Part shown: piece after piece, positions 1 to 9,654 of the stretch
How positions within the stretch are numbered: the first letter of the stretch is position 1
Layout of the letters: each line of letters begins with the position of its first letter
From: Carya illinoinensis
Lineage: Eukaryota; Streptophyta; Magnoliopsida; Fagales; Juglandaceae
DNA: 64,000 nt
NCBI RefSeq assembly: GCF_018687715.1
Contig: NC_056765.1
Location: forward strand, 5,010,501-5,074,500
Reading direction: 5' to 3'
Position numbers and translations under genes: made by a program
Notes under the pieces: model-generated
Told to the model about the DNA's origin: nothing
Databases searched by the model: none
What the model saw: the letters and a program-made list of their open reading frames with translations, nothing else

Positions 1-504
1 AGACTGGGATGTGCAAAAAGGCTTCACAGTATGCTTGATAAGAACTGGAAACAGGGTAAAGCATAATTCAAGAGGAAAAGATGTACTTTTGTACATCGGT
101 AATGATAAACTCTCTACTTAAGAAATGGGTTATGAGCAAAATAAGTGAACAGTTAAGTGCCAATTGTCCTAGAAATGAAAACAAATCCCGTTTTCTTTGC
201 AAACCAGTAGAACAAGCACTTGATGTACCTGCGCCCAAACTCGGTATTAATATCAGGCTAGTCTCTTGCAAAAATAGATACAACAAATCTGATCAAGTTC
301 AGCCTGAGCTCAGGTTTCCCCCCATCTTTCCCACTGGATAACGGACTTGGCTTGGATCCAATTACATAAAAAGTTAGATTCAAGTTAAATCTCTTTGAAA
401 TAGAATTAGTTTACATGGGGGGTGAAACTAGATATATTCTTTACAAACAAAGATATAAAAAGATCTTGTCCATTAATTTTTTTTATGTAACTAAAAGTCC
501 AAGG
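1..504. other. Left flank, no recognised gene
   Basis: I recognise no gene here. An 86-codon open frame starts at 81 on the plus strand and an overlapping 72-codon frame runs on the minus strand, but neither shows a known domain or convincing splice sites. It could be the 3' end of a gene lying outside the window; nothing visible supports that beyond a slightly higher GC content than the AT-rich sequence that follows. Confidence 0.3.
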
Positions 505-580
505 TGCTATTTGGATAATGAGTTGAGATGAAATGAGTCAAGATGAATATTGAATAAAATATTGTTAGAATATTATTTTT
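505..580 (+). repeat. Left part of a GAGATGAG-type dispersed repeat, interrupted
   Basis: The segment begins with a TTTGGATAATGAGTTGAGATG-like terminus and continues into the usual GAATAAAATATT core shared with copies near 14.6, 15.1, 34.1, 45.0 and 49.4 kb. It breaks off near 580 and its right half resumes near 1340, so this copy was split by a later insertion of about 760 bp. Confidence 0.6.
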
Positions 581-595
581 TTGAACAATGCTACG

Positions 596-1177
596 CAAAG
601 TTTAAAAATCCGTTCCGGAAACCATTCCCGTTGAGGCACTGGAACGGAATATTTCGATACCGGTACGTTTCGGTGTACCGTTTCGGGATTAATTATATAT
701 TATATATGAATATTTATATGTATATATAAACTAACAATTAATAAAATAAATACATATATATATATATATATATAAGTGTGTATCATGTATATGTGTATAT
801 ATATAGAAGAATTAAAGATTTATAAAATGAATATATATTGAAAAATATCACAAACTTGAGTTGAGACACAAAAATAAAGGAAAAAATTAAAGAATAGACA
901 GATTATTAAAAATAATAATACTTTTAGTGCATGGAGAGGGGTATTTGAATTTTAAAAGTACAATTTTATCTATTATTTTTCAACTTATTTACAAGAGAGT
1001 CATTTTTTTAATTTGAATTTTAGTTTCAGGCCGAAATTGACCGGAAAGGCTGAAATTTGACCGAAACGATAGGAATTTGACCCAAAATGGAATAAATACC
1101 TACCCCATTCCGGTCACTGTTTTGACACGAAAAATTTTGGCCATTCCGGCCAGAACGGAACGGTTTTTAAAACTTTG
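596..1177. mobile_element. Non-autonomous DNA transposon with about 22-bp terminal inverted repeats
   Basis: The left end reads CAAAGTTTAAAAATCCGTTC and the reverse complement of the right end reads CAAAGTTTTAAAAACCGTTC; they match apart from single-base gaps. The interior is AT-rich and carries several GGAACGG and CCGTTTCGG motifs near both ends, giving a fold-back character. There is no coding capacity, so it would depend on a transposase supplied elsewhere. The flanking target duplication is not clear, which leaves the superfamily (Mutator, hAT or other) undecided. It sits inside the split repeat described on either side. Confidence 0.6.
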
Positions 1178-1339
1178 ATACTACATACAATTCTCATTTG
1201 GGAACTGCAGTGTACGGCTAGGCAATTTTATTTTTAAATTTTTTTAAAATTACAAAAATATCTCTCTTAAAATAATGATTTTTCTCATTTAATAAAGGGC
1301 TTGCACATGCAATCCCTAAGTGGGGAATGCAAATGGAAT

Positions 1340-1482
1340 TTTTCTATTTTTTAATATTATTATTTTAAAATTTTTAAAAAAATGAATTAATTATTATATT
1401 TTGTGTGAGAATTTAGAAAAATTATAATAATTAAATAAAAAGAAATGAGTTAAGATCAACTTTGAATTCAAACGAAGCCGTC
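1340..1482 (+). repeat. Right part of the interrupted GAGATGAG-type repeat
   Basis: The TTTTTTAATATTATTATTTT core followed by TTATTATATTTT, an AAAAATTATAATAATTA stretch, GAGTTAAGATCAA and a TTCAAACGAAGCC end matches the right half of the intact copies elsewhere in the window. Together with the left part at 505-580 it marks one old copy opened by a younger insertion. Confidence 0.55.
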
Positions 1483-1767
1483 CTTGTAATAAATATTATG
1501 TAAACTAAGTCCTTGACAATAATTATTAGGTGGTTTGGAGTACAGATATATGGTGCTTTCATTAGATGTTATGCTATTAAAATCATTATTTTTATAAATA
1601 ATCTTAATAATATATAATTTTATATGAAAATATTACCGTAAATTATATTTCGAACCTAATACTTTATTTATTTATTTTTTAACAAGACTCGAGGCTGAGT
1701 CGGACTGTTTATAGTCCATTTGAGGCTCCCAACTTCCAAGCCCTTATTGAGGGCACGAACGAAGTAA

Positions 1768-1860
1768 GGCCCAAAGGGCAATTCCACCAAATAAAAATCT
1801 AGTCTGAAACCCTAATTCTCGCAGCCTCAAGCTTATATCAGAACCTTTTCCTCCTATAAA
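1768..1860 (+). promoter_or_regulatory. RPS17 core promoter: site II, telo-box and TATA-like box
   Basis: A GGCCCA motif (site II, reverse orientation of TGGGCC) lies at 1768-1773, a telo-box AAACCCTAA at 1807-1815 and a TATAAA at 1855-1860, followed by a pyrimidine-rich leader. Site II plus telo-box is the known arrangement upstream of many plant ribosomal protein genes and couples them to proliferating tissue. The transcription start is inferred, not shown. Confidence 0.6.
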
Positions 1861-1936
1861 CCTTTCCACCACCTCTCTGTAGCCACCGAGTAGTGCCTCA
1901 CCGAGTCTCCTCGCGCGGCTTCCTCGCCCTCACCGA

Positions 1937-2851
1937 GTAAGTTATCCTCTACATTCGGCCTTCGTTAGATGTTTGCTTCCCTTTATGTTTTCCTTGAACG
2001 GAACAAGAACGGAAAAGTTCAACTCAACTGGAAGATGCTATGTTGTTGTTTTAGTCGCACCCAGATCATAAAACAGTTAATAGTTTAGATTCATGATGGG
2101 ATATTTCCTTTTCTTGAATTTTCAGGGCAACCCAATATAGGATAGCTGTTGTGCCTTCACTTATTTGTTTAAAAAAAGATATATTTTTTTAAATGTTTTC
2201 TTAATCTAAGATTAATGAGTATTTTCCTTTCGTTTAATTTCTCACATTCATCGAGCAAACGAGGAGATCGCGTTGTATTGTATTTTAAATAAGCCAGCCC
2301 TTAGTAAATATTGTAAGTGTGAGAATAAAGAGGAGAATCGTGTCTAATAAAATGGGAACTTATGGGTGTCGAATTGATAATGTTAAGGAGTTTGAATGTG
2401 AATTAGGTTTAAATAGTTTGAGGGCTCACTTGGATTTTGAATATCTACTGTCTTGAATTTTCTCTCTCTCTCTCTTTTTTTGTTTTTGCCGTATATCTGC
2501 TTGACACGTCCTCTTTTTGCCAAGCCAAAAGACTGTTTAGGATCTGTTATATGGGCATTTAGCTATCCTTTTGGAATGTGTAATTGGCTATCTACAGTCT
2601 ATAGTTATTGTTTCTACTTTCTACACATCTTCCGTTAAGCATATAATGTTTATTTCTACCGATCCGCTCGTTGCCATCTTTATTTCCAAAGTATTTTACA
2701 AAGCTTGACTGAGCTGTTTGTTTATGTTGACCTTGTAAATCTGCATTGGTTATTCGAATCTAAATTCCTTTTTCCTGTTTTTCAAGTAGTGTCTCTGAGA
2801 AGAGTAACAAGTGAGATCTTTTATCTTCCATCCTTGTCTGTATCCTTTCAG
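1937..2851 (+). other. Intron in the 5' UTR of RPS17
   Basis: A strong donor (GTAAGTT at 1937) follows a CT-rich leader, and an acceptor (TATCCTTTCAG ending at 2851) lies 19 bases before the RPS17 start codon. A leader intron is common in plant ribosomal protein genes. The 61-codon open frame inside (2453-2638) has no domain and is taken as intron sequence. Confidence 0.65.
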
Positions 2852-2870
2852 GAAAAGTTAATTCTCTGAA

Positions 2871-3299
2871 ATGGGTCGTGTTCGAACCAAGACTGTGAAG
2901 AAGTCTTCACGCCAGGTGATTGAGAGGTACTACTCTAAGATGACCTTGGACTTCCACACCAACAAGAAGATCTTGGAGGAGGTTGCCATCATCCCCTCAA
3001 AGAGGCTCCGCAACAAGATTGCTGGCTTCTCTACCCACCTGATGAAGCGGATTCAGAAGGGTCCAGTGCGTGGCATCTCACTGAAGCTGCAAGAAGAAGA
3101 GCGGGAGCGTCGTATGGACTTTGTTCCAGATGAGTCTGCAATTAAAACTGATGAAATTAAGGTTGATAAGGAGACCCTTGATATGCTTGCTGCTCTTGGT
3201 ATGTCTGATATCCCTGGGCTTGTTGAAGCGGAGCTACAGCCTGTTGTTCCTGCACAGGTGTTTGGTCGTGGTGCAGGTGGTGCTCCTCGGAGGTACTGA
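2871..3299 (+). CDS. RPS17: 40S ribosomal protein S17 (eS17)
   Basis: This encodes ribosomal protein eS17, a structural component of the cytosolic small ribosomal subunit. The 142-residue protein is full length and opens with [20 protein letters not shown], which is near-invariant in eukaryotic eS17. The basic N-terminal half (about residues 1-75) holds the rRNA-binding region with [20 protein letters not shown]. The acidic plant-type C-terminal part ends in a Gly/Arg-rich [12 protein letters not shown]. The coding region is a single exon; the only intron lies in the 5' UTR, whose acceptor is 19 bases upstream of the ATG. The start context (CTGAAATGGG) and the conserved N-terminus fix the start. 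The promoter carries site II and telo-box elements typical of translation genes. A young gypsy element sits about 800 bp downstream and does not touch the gene. Confidence 0.97.
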   Translation: MGRVRTKTVKKSSRQVIERYYSKMTLDFHTNKKILEEVAIIPSKRLRNKIAGFSTHLMKRIQKGPVRGISLKLQEEERERRMDFVPDESAIKTDEIKVDKETLDMLAALGMSDIPGLVEAELQPVVPAQVFGRGAGGAPRRY

Positions 3300-4101
3300 G
3301 ATGGTTGAGTCTCTGTTCTTTTAAGAATCAATCTCTTTAACTTTTATTGAAGTACTGGATTCTTTTTGGTTAGTTTTGATGTTTTGTTATAGTGGCAAGG
3401 TATTCAGATTGTTAGTTTTGATCATAACCGAGTGTTTAGATGTTTTTGAACTTGGAAGATGGTGCCCCCTAATATAATTACTTGAGATCCTAAGGCCTTT
3501 CTCGTTATGTTACATGGTTAAATGCTAAAGCTTTTGGTTTACTATCAATGGGTTTCATCTTGTGGATGTGCGTGCATTTGAGAGTTAATTGGTGTTTGTT
3601 AAGGGATTCCTGAGGTCTTTCTCGTTATGGTGCTTGTTAGCAGTAACATTGTGTAGGTATACATTATAAGCTCACACCTACCTATCATTTTCCCAACAAA
3701 ACTGCTACAGGTACCCGGGGTTGGGTACCTTTGGCGTAATCGGCTGATGTAGCCGATATATAAAAAATAAAAAAAATAAAATGAGTCTCTCAAGAAACCC
3801 AGTGGAATCTGCACCCAAGAAGAAAAGAAGCAAAACATCTACAGTCTCTCAAGAAACCCAGTCGAATCTGCGCCCAAGAAAATTTCTTATCTGACTTTTA
3901 TCCCAACTCCTGTACACCAGAAGAAAATTTATCATCTCTTAAAAAATTCCTTCACTTTCATCATTTTTCCCCGATTTTCAGGTAACCAAACATATAATAG
4001 TGAACCCTTTACAGAAATTTCAAGGAGAAAAAATAAAAGAGAAAAAATATTTTACTGTTATTTTATTACCGATCATGTTGAACTTTGAAGATAGGACGAG
4101 A
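3300..4101. other. RPS17 3' region and AT-rich spacer
   Basis: The first few hundred bases are presumably the RPS17 3' UTR and terminator. The rest has no recognised gene. A 7-bp palindromic arm pair (GGTACCC...GGGTACC) lies near 3709-3731, and a two-copy direct repeat is listed separately. The gypsy target duplication begins at 4102. Confidence 0.4.
3784..3881 (+). repeat. Two direct copies of a roughly 38-bp sequence, 59 bp apart
   Basis: AGTCTCTCAAGAAACCCAGT occurs at 3784 and again at 3843, and both copies continue with nearly the same AATCTGC-CCCAAGAA sequence. The offset is 59 bp and only two substitutions separate the shared stretches. No coding role is apparent. Confidence 0.7.
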
Positions 4102-4106
4102 ATTTG

Positions 4107-4617
4107 TGTAACAGCTTCGGCCAGTTTAGAGGAACATCGGGTGTAAGGAAATGACAGCAGAAAATGAAGTGAAAAGGGAACCCTAACTAAGGGAAGCTGA
4201 CGCCGACAGAGAAGAGAAGAAGAAGTGAAGGGGGTTCGGTGTTAAGTCAGAAGCAAGTACACGGGTGTCTTAGTGAACCGGGTTGTCTAGCACGTGGGCT
4301 CAAGCTAGATGGGCTTAAGTCTGGGCGTTGTGGGCTTCCTATGTTACTGCTTTAATTAATTGTTGAGTCTGTGTCAAAGGGCCGTTCGGCCGAGTCTAGC
4401 ATTTCTTTTGTAGTCCTTATGTAAGGCCCCTGTGGCCCAATATAGAGTCTCTCTTATGTGGGTAACCTGGAAGAAAAAGGATTGAACATTTTTTATCCAA
4501 AAAAAAAACCCTGTTTCTTCATCCCTGGCTTCTGGAGGCGCTTTCCCTCGAAGAAAGCTTTGCTATTCCTTTCCTTGTTTCCACGGTTTTACTCATTTTA
4601 CTCACAGTAGTGTTACA
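4107..4617 (+). repeat. 5' LTR of the gypsy element
   Basis: It is 511 bp long, starts TGTAAC and ends GTTACA. Compared with the 3' LTR it has CTTCGG against CTCCGG, CTGTTTC against CTATTTC, and three extra A residues in the A-run near 4500. Confidence 0.97.
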
Positions 4618-4619
4618 AG

Positions 4620-4636
4620 TGGTATCCAGAGACACC
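4620..4636 (+). promoter_or_regulatory. Primer binding site of the gypsy element (initiator-Met tRNA type, imperfect)
   Basis: Two bases after the LTR, TGGTATCCAGAGAC resembles the initiator methionine tRNA primer site TGGTATCAGAGC but has one inserted C. The match to the tRNA 3' end is therefore interrupted after eight bases. Confidence 0.7.
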
Positions 4637-4683
4637 GATTCTCTATTTCTCAAACAATACACAGAAAAATAAACTATTACAAC

Positions 4684-7600
4684 ATGGCTGAAGGCACACG
4701 ACTAAGTCTATTACAAGAGGGTCTTAATGCTGTACAACAAAAAACTGAAGGGCTGGGAACCGAAGTATCAACCATCAAAAGACAGCTTGAGGCGGTCATT
4801 CAGCAGCTAGCAATTATGCATGCTGAAATGCAGCAGCGGCGGAAGGCAGGTGGAGATTCTTCCTCCATGGTGGAGAGTCATGAACTAGTGGACCCACATC
4901 GGCCACATGGTGAGGTCCAAGCTCGCACCATTAGACTTGACTTCCCTGTGTTTCATGGAGAGGATCCTGCAAGTTGGATTTACAAGGTGCATCAGTTCTT
5001 TTCTTTTCATAATACACAACCACAACACAAACTTAAGCTGGTGTCATTTCACATGGAGGGTACAGCCCTCACTTGGTTCCAAGGAATGGAAGAATCTGGT
5101 AAGATTCCAGATTGGGAAACATTTACTAAGGCATTACTAGTAAGATTTGGCCCTAGTGTGTATGATGACCCCATGGAGGCCTTGACAAAATTGAGACAAA
5201 ATGGAACCGTAGAGGACTATCAGGCAAGGTTTGAATCCTTAGCTAACAGACTCAAAGCATTGACAGATCCCGACAAGTTAAGTTGCTTTGTTAGTGGACT
5301 AAGTGATGACATCCGTTTAACCGTGAAAATGTTCAACCCCTCCGACTTAACCTCAGCCTACGCCTTAGCCAGAATACAAGAAGAGAAAAACAACCTCACC
5401 AAGAAAAACCCAACCAGATTTAACCATAACTACTCCCCAGGCCAAGGCATTCTCAAAACCCCCAACCAACCACCCTTCTCCCACCCAAGAAACCCACCAT
5501 ATGCCAACAAACCCTTTTCAAAACCATCATTTCCCATACAGAAAATCAACCAACAGCAAATGCAAGAGAGAAGAGAGAAAGGCCTATGTTATTACTGTGA
5601 TTCAAAATGGCAACCAGGGCACAAGTGCGAAAGGCCTAAGCTGTATGTCTTGGAGGAGGTGTTGCTGGAAGTTGATTTAGCGATGGCTGCATGTGAGGAA
5701 GGGTCCGGGGAACAGGTCCTAAATGAAGAAACAAACCCAGCCCACGGTGTTGAAGCCAAAACCAGCCCCGAAATCTCACTTCATGCGCTCACCGGGTCCC
5801 ACGGCCCAAGAACCATGCGTGTGAAAGGAAAAATTGGCAACCAATGGGTTACCATCTTGGTGGACACAGGGTCTACTCACAGTTTTTTGGACCCAGCAGT
5901 GATAAGTAAAAATAAATTTTCTCTCGACACCAACGAGAGGGTGAAGGTGAGAGTGGCAAATGGTGAAGTGCTCCCTAGTGAAGGCAAATGCAATGGGGTC
6001 AAGGTATTAATCCAAGGAACTATTTTCACAGTGGATGTTCATGTTCTTGTCCTAGCGGGATGCGACATGGTGTTGGGAATTAATTGGCTGAGAGACTTAG
6101 GGTCAATTTTATGGAACTTTGAGAAGTTGGTTATGCAATTTCAGTACCTTGGAAGATCGGTGTTCATCCACGGGTTGGCAGGGGTGAAAATGATAGAGGA
6201 AGGAACTCTTAAGAGGCCCGATGGATTGGAAAAGAAAGGCATTATCTTGCAAGTGATGGAAGGAGTGAAAGCCACCAGTTCAGCAACGGTAGAGGAAGTT
6301 CCAGCAGTGATTCAACCACTGTTACAACAGTTTGCTGATGTGTTTTCCGAACCTAATGGACTACCTCCATCTAGAACTCATGACCATGCCATCAACTTAA
6401 TACCTGGAACCAAACCCATTTCCCTAAGACCATACCGTTACCCATACTACCAAAAGGAAGAGATCGAAAAAATAGTGAGGGAACTTCTCTCTACAGGGGT
6501 TATACGACCCAGTCAAAGTCCCTACTCATCCCCGGTGTTGCTGGTCCGTAAGGCAGATGGCACATGGAGGCTATGCGTTGACTACCGTGGCCTCAATAAG
6601 GCCACCATCAAGGATAAATATCCTATTCCTGTGGTGGAGGAGCTTATGGATGAATTGTATGGAGCAAAAATTTTTTCCAAGCTAGATTTGAGGTCGGGCT
6701 ATCACCAGATTTTGGTCAAATCAGAAGATATATCCAAGACAGCGTTTAGGACGCATGAGGGCCACTATGAATTCTTGGTGATGCCCTTTGGGCTGACCAA
6801 CGCACCATCCACTTTCCAAAGCCTCATGAACGAGGTATTTAGGCCCTATTTGAGGAAGTTTATACTTGTTTTTTTTGATGATATTCTTGTGTACAGCAAA
6901 ACAATGGAGGAACATGTCCAGCACCTCCAAGTGACCTTTGACACTCTACGACAACATAGGCTGTACGCCAAGAGATCCAAATGCCACTTTGGATGCAAGG
7001 AAGTGGGCTACTTGGGTCATCTAATCTCAGCAGAAGGAGTTCGGGCAGATCCCGAGAAGCTACTGGCCATGAAGGATTGGCCACTACCTAACTCTCTTAA
7101 GGGCTTGAGAGGCTTTTTGGGCCTAACGGGTTACTACCGTCGGTTCATAAAGGGATATGGCGGGATTGCCTCTCCCTTAACCCAAATGACGAGAAAAGAT
7201 GCCTTCAAGTGGAATGAGGAAGCACGGCTGGCATTTCACAAGCTCAAAGAGGCCGTCACCCAACCACCGGTTTTAACACTTCCGGATTTCTCAAAACCGT
7301 TCACTATTGAGTGTGACGCATCGGGCAATGCCATTGGGGCTGTGTTAATGCAGCAGGGTAAACCCATAGCTTTTTTCAGTCAAGCATTAAAGGGAAGGGC
7401 CCTTATGATGTCTACCTATGAGAAGGAATTATTTGCTCTAGTTTCTTCTGTTCTTAAGTGGCGACACTACCTACTTGGTCAAGCTTTTGTGGTACGTACT
7501 GACCAGCAGAGTCTCAAGCACCTTTTGGACCAAAATGTGGGCACTCCAATGCAACAACGCTGGATTACTAAACTACTAGGGTATGACTTTGTGGTGGAGT

Positions 7601-8964
7601 ACAAAAGAGGGGTGGAGAATAGGGTTGCCGACGCCCTGTCAAGGAAGGAGACGGATGGGACAGCAGAGCTAATGCTCATTTCATTTCCTAATGTGCAATG
7701 GCTAGAAGAATTAAAGTCAGCGGGAGAAGGGGATGCCCAAATGCAGAGTCTTGTTAAACTACTCACAGAGGGCAAGCTAGGTCCTAAATACTCCATGAGG
7801 GAGGGCCTCTTGCTGTACAAAGGCAGAATGTATGTTCCCAAACACGAAGGGTTCAAGAATAAGCTGCTGGAATTGTTGCATAGCAGCCCCTGGGGAGGGC
7901 ACTCAGGGTATGACAAAACCATTCACAGAACACGAAGAGATTTCTATTGGGAAGGCCTTAAGAAGGACGTCAAAGCTTTTATTCGGAATTGTGATTTGTA
8001 TCAAAGGGTTAAGGTCGACAACACCCTGCCAAGTGGGCTCTTACAGCCCCTACCAGTGCCAACAAAACCATGGGCCCACATAACCATGGATTTTGTGGAA
8101 GGGTTACCCAACTCCCAAGGGTTCAACGCCTTGTGGGTAGTGGTTGATAGGCTAACCAAATACAGCCATTTCACCCCTATCAAGCATCCCTATACAGCTA
8201 GGGATATTGCTAACCTGTTTTTTACACAAATCTTCAAGCTCCATGGGCTGCCACAGTCCATTATTTCTGACCGTGACAGCACCTTTACAAGCCAATTCTG
8301 GCAAGAAATCTTTTCCTTGCAAGGGGTTCAACTCTCTATGAGCACGGCATACCACCCACAAACGGACGGTCAGACGGAGGTGGTGAACAAAACCTTGGAG
8401 AATTGTCTCCGATGTTTCAGTGGTGACAGGCCCAAGGACTGGGCGAAGTGGATTCCCCTGGCTGAGTGGTGGTACAATTCCACTCAGCACTCATCCACAC
8501 GGATGACCCCCTATGAGGCCCTCTACGGCCAACCACCACCTAGGCTAATGGATTACGTGCCAGGAACTACATCCCATGAAACCGTAGACACTACTCTAAG
8601 GACACGGGACCAAATCTCAAAGGTGCTCAAACAGAATCTACTCAGTGCACAAAATCGAATGAAAAAATACTCAGATCTCAGGCGTAAAGAGCAACAATTC
8701 AGTGAAGGAGATGAAGTATACCTGCGGCTACAGCCCTATAGACAGAGCACGGTGGAACAGCGGCGTAACCTGAAGCTGTCACCCCGTTTCTTCGGTCCGT
8801 TTCGTATCACCAAGAAAATCGGGCAGGTGGCTTACAAGCTCAATCTCCCATCAACCTCACGGATTCACCCCACCTTCCACGTTTCCCAACTTAAACGGAA
8901 ACTGGGATCCAAAGTCACCGCACTGCCCACGCTACCACCCGTAGATGAGGAGGGGCTTATTTGA
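4684..8964 (+). CDS. Gag-pol polyprotein of the gypsy element, truncated by an in-frame stop
   Basis: This 1426-residue polyprotein supplies the particle protein and the enzymes for reverse transcription and integration of the element. In order: a coiled-coil N-terminus and gag domain (about residues 75-240), a zinc knuckle C302-x2-C305-x7-H313-x-C315, and an aspartic protease with D394-T-G-S. Next come reverse transcriptase with the active-site pair D732-D733 in FFDD, RNase H beginning near FTIECDASGNAIGAVL, and integrase with the core DDE region (MDFVEGLP, SDRDSTF, HPQTDGQTE). In the integrase zinc finger the last cysteine of the HHCC set is Tyr1106 (CDLYQ), which should weaken zinc binding. 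The frame ends at TGA 8962-8964, but the same frame stays open to 9129 and reads as a chromodomain-like tail. The ATG at 4684 is the first in frame after the primer site. Confidence 0.93.
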   Translation: MAEGTRLSLLQEGLNAVQQKTEGLGTEVSTIKRQLEAVIQQLAIMHAEMQQRRKAGGDSSSMVESHELVDPHRPHGEVQARTIRLDFPVFHGEDPASWIYKVHQFFSFHNTQPQHKLKLVSFHMEGTALTWFQGMEESGKIPDWETFTKALLVRFGPSVYDDPMEALTKLRQNGTVEDYQARFESLANRLKALTDPDKLSCFVSGLSDDIRLTVKMFNPSDLTSAYALARIQEEKNNLTKKNPTRFNHNYSPGQGILKTPNQPPFSHPRNPPYANKPFSKPSFPIQKINQQQMQERREKGLCYYCDSKWQPGHKCERPKLYVLEEVLLEVDLAMAACEEGSGEQVLNEETNPAHGVEAKTSPEISLHALTGSHGPRTMRVKGKIGNQWVTILVDTGSTHSFLDPAVISKNKFSLDTNERVKVRVANGEVLPSEGKCNGVKVLIQGTIFTVDVHVLVLAGCDMVLGINWLRDLGSILWNFEKLVMQFQYLGRSVFIHGLAGVKMIEEGTLKRPDGLEKKGIILQVMEGVKATSSATVEEVPAVIQPLLQQFADVFSEPNGLPPSRTHDHAINLIPGTKPISLRPYRYPYYQKEEIEKIVRELLSTGVIRPSQSPYSSPVLLVRKADGTWRLCVDYRGLNKATIKDKYPIPVVEELMDELYGAKIFSKLDLRSGYHQILVKSEDISKTAFRTHEGHYEFLVMPFGLTNAPSTFQSLMNEVFRPYLRKFILVFFDDILVYSKTMEEHVQHLQVTFDTLRQHRLYAKRSKCHFGCKEVGYLGHLISAEGVRADPEKLLAMKDWPLPNSLKGLRGFLGLTGYYRRFIKGYGGIASPLTQMTRKDAFKWNEEARLAFHKLKEAVTQPPVLTLPDFSKPFTIECDASGNAIGAVLMQQGKPIAFFSQALKGRALMMSTYEKELFALVSSVLKWRHYLLGQAFVVRTDQQSLKHLLDQNVGTPMQQRWITKLLGYDFVVEYKRGVENRVADALSRKETDGTAELMLISFPNVQWLEELKSAGEGDAQMQSLVKLLTEGKLGPKYSMREGLLLYKGRMYVPKHEGFKNKLLELLHSSPWGGHSGYDKTIHRTRRDFYWEGLKKDVKAFIRNCDLYQRVKVDNTLPSGLLQPLPVPTKPWAHITMDFVEGLPNSQGFNALWVVVDRLTKYSHFTPIKHPYTARDIANLFFTQIFKLHGLPQSIISDRDSTFTSQFWQEIFSLQGVQLSMSTAYHPQTDGQTEVVNKTLENCLRCFSGDRPKDWAKWIPLAEWWYNSTQHSSTRMTPYEALYGQPPPRLMDYVPGTTSHETVDTTLRTRDQISKVLKQNLLSAQNRMKKYSDLRRKEQQFSEGDEVYLRLQPYRQSTVEQRRNLKLSPRFFGPFRITKKIGQVAYKLNLPSTSRIHPTFHVSQLKRKLGSKVTALPTLPPVDEEGLI

Positions 8965-9129
8965 CCAGAGCCTATACAGATCCTAGACCGACGCATGGTA
9001 AAGGCTGGGAATCAGGCTCGGGCGGAGCTTCTCGTCCAGTGGCAAGGTCAGGCCGTGGCCGACGCAACGTGGGAAGGCTATCAGAAACTTAAGGAGGACT
9101 TCCCTCACCTTGTGGGCAAGGTGTTTTGA
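8965..9129 (+). pseudogene. Chromodomain-like tail cut off by the stop codon
   Basis: After the TGA the reading frame continues for 54 codons to a second TGA at 9127-9129. It contains ILDRRMVKAGNQ, LLVQWQG and DATWEG, the pattern of the chromodomain found at the C-terminus of chromovirus integrases (strand-W-x-G and an ATWE motif). In those elements the domain steers integration towards particular chromatin. Here it would be made only by readthrough. Confidence 0.8.
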
Positions 9130-9141
9130 ACAGGGGGGATG

Positions 9142-9649
9142 TGTAACAGCTCCGGCCAGTTTAGAGGAACATCGGGTGTAAGGAAATGACAGCAGAAAAT
9201 GAAGTGAAAAGGGAACCCTAACTAAGGGAAGCTGACGCCGACAGAGAAGAGAAGAAGAAGTGAAGGGGGTTCGGTGTTAAGTCAGAAGCAAGTACACGGG
9301 TGTCTTAGTGAACCGGGTTGTCTAGCACGTGGGCTCAAGCTAGATGGGCTTAAGTCTGGGCGTTGTGGGCTTCCTATGTTACTGCTTTAATTAATTGTTG
9401 AGTCTGTGTCAAAGGGCCGTTCGGCCGAGTCTAGCATTTCTTTTGTAGTCCTTATGTAAGGCCCCTGTGGCCCAATATAGAGTCTCTCTTATGTGGGTAA
9501 CCTGGAAGAAAAAGGATTGAACATTTTTTATCCAAAAAAACCCTATTTCTTCATCCCTGGCTTCTGGAGGCGCTTTCCCTCGAAGAAAGCTTTGCTATTC
9601 CTTTCCTTGTTTCCACGGTTTTACTCATTTTACTCACAGTAGTGTTACA
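9142..9649 (+). repeat. 3' LTR of the gypsy element
   Basis: It is 508 bp long with the same TGTAAC and GTTACA ends as the 5' copy. It is preceded at 9131-9140 by a purine tract (CAGGGGGGAT) fitting the polypurine tract that primes plus-strand synthesis. Confidence 0.96.
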
Positions 9650-9654
9650 ATTTG

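Larger units (their letters stand above)
4107..9649 (+). mobile_element. Complete Ty3/gypsy chromovirus, LTR retrotransposon, 5543 bp
   Basis: Two near-identical LTRs (4107-4617 and 9142-9649) bound one long gag-pol frame. The 5-bp direct repeat ATTTG at 4102-4106 and 9650-9654 is the target duplication, so the ends are exact. LTRs begin TGTAAC and end GTTACA. The order protease, reverse transcriptase, RNase H, integrase is that of Ty3/gypsy, and a chromodomain-like tail follows integrase. The small size and short LTRs recall the Reina-type chromoviruses; that lineage call is inference. The LTRs differ by two substitutions and one A-run length change, so insertion was recent. Two lesions are visible: an in-frame TGA at 8962-8964 and a lost cysteine in the integrase zinc finger. 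Confidence 0.97.

Noticed and set aside
6721..8490. Several minus-strand open frames across the gypsy polyprotein
   Set aside because: They are shadow frames opposite the intact gag-pol reading frame.
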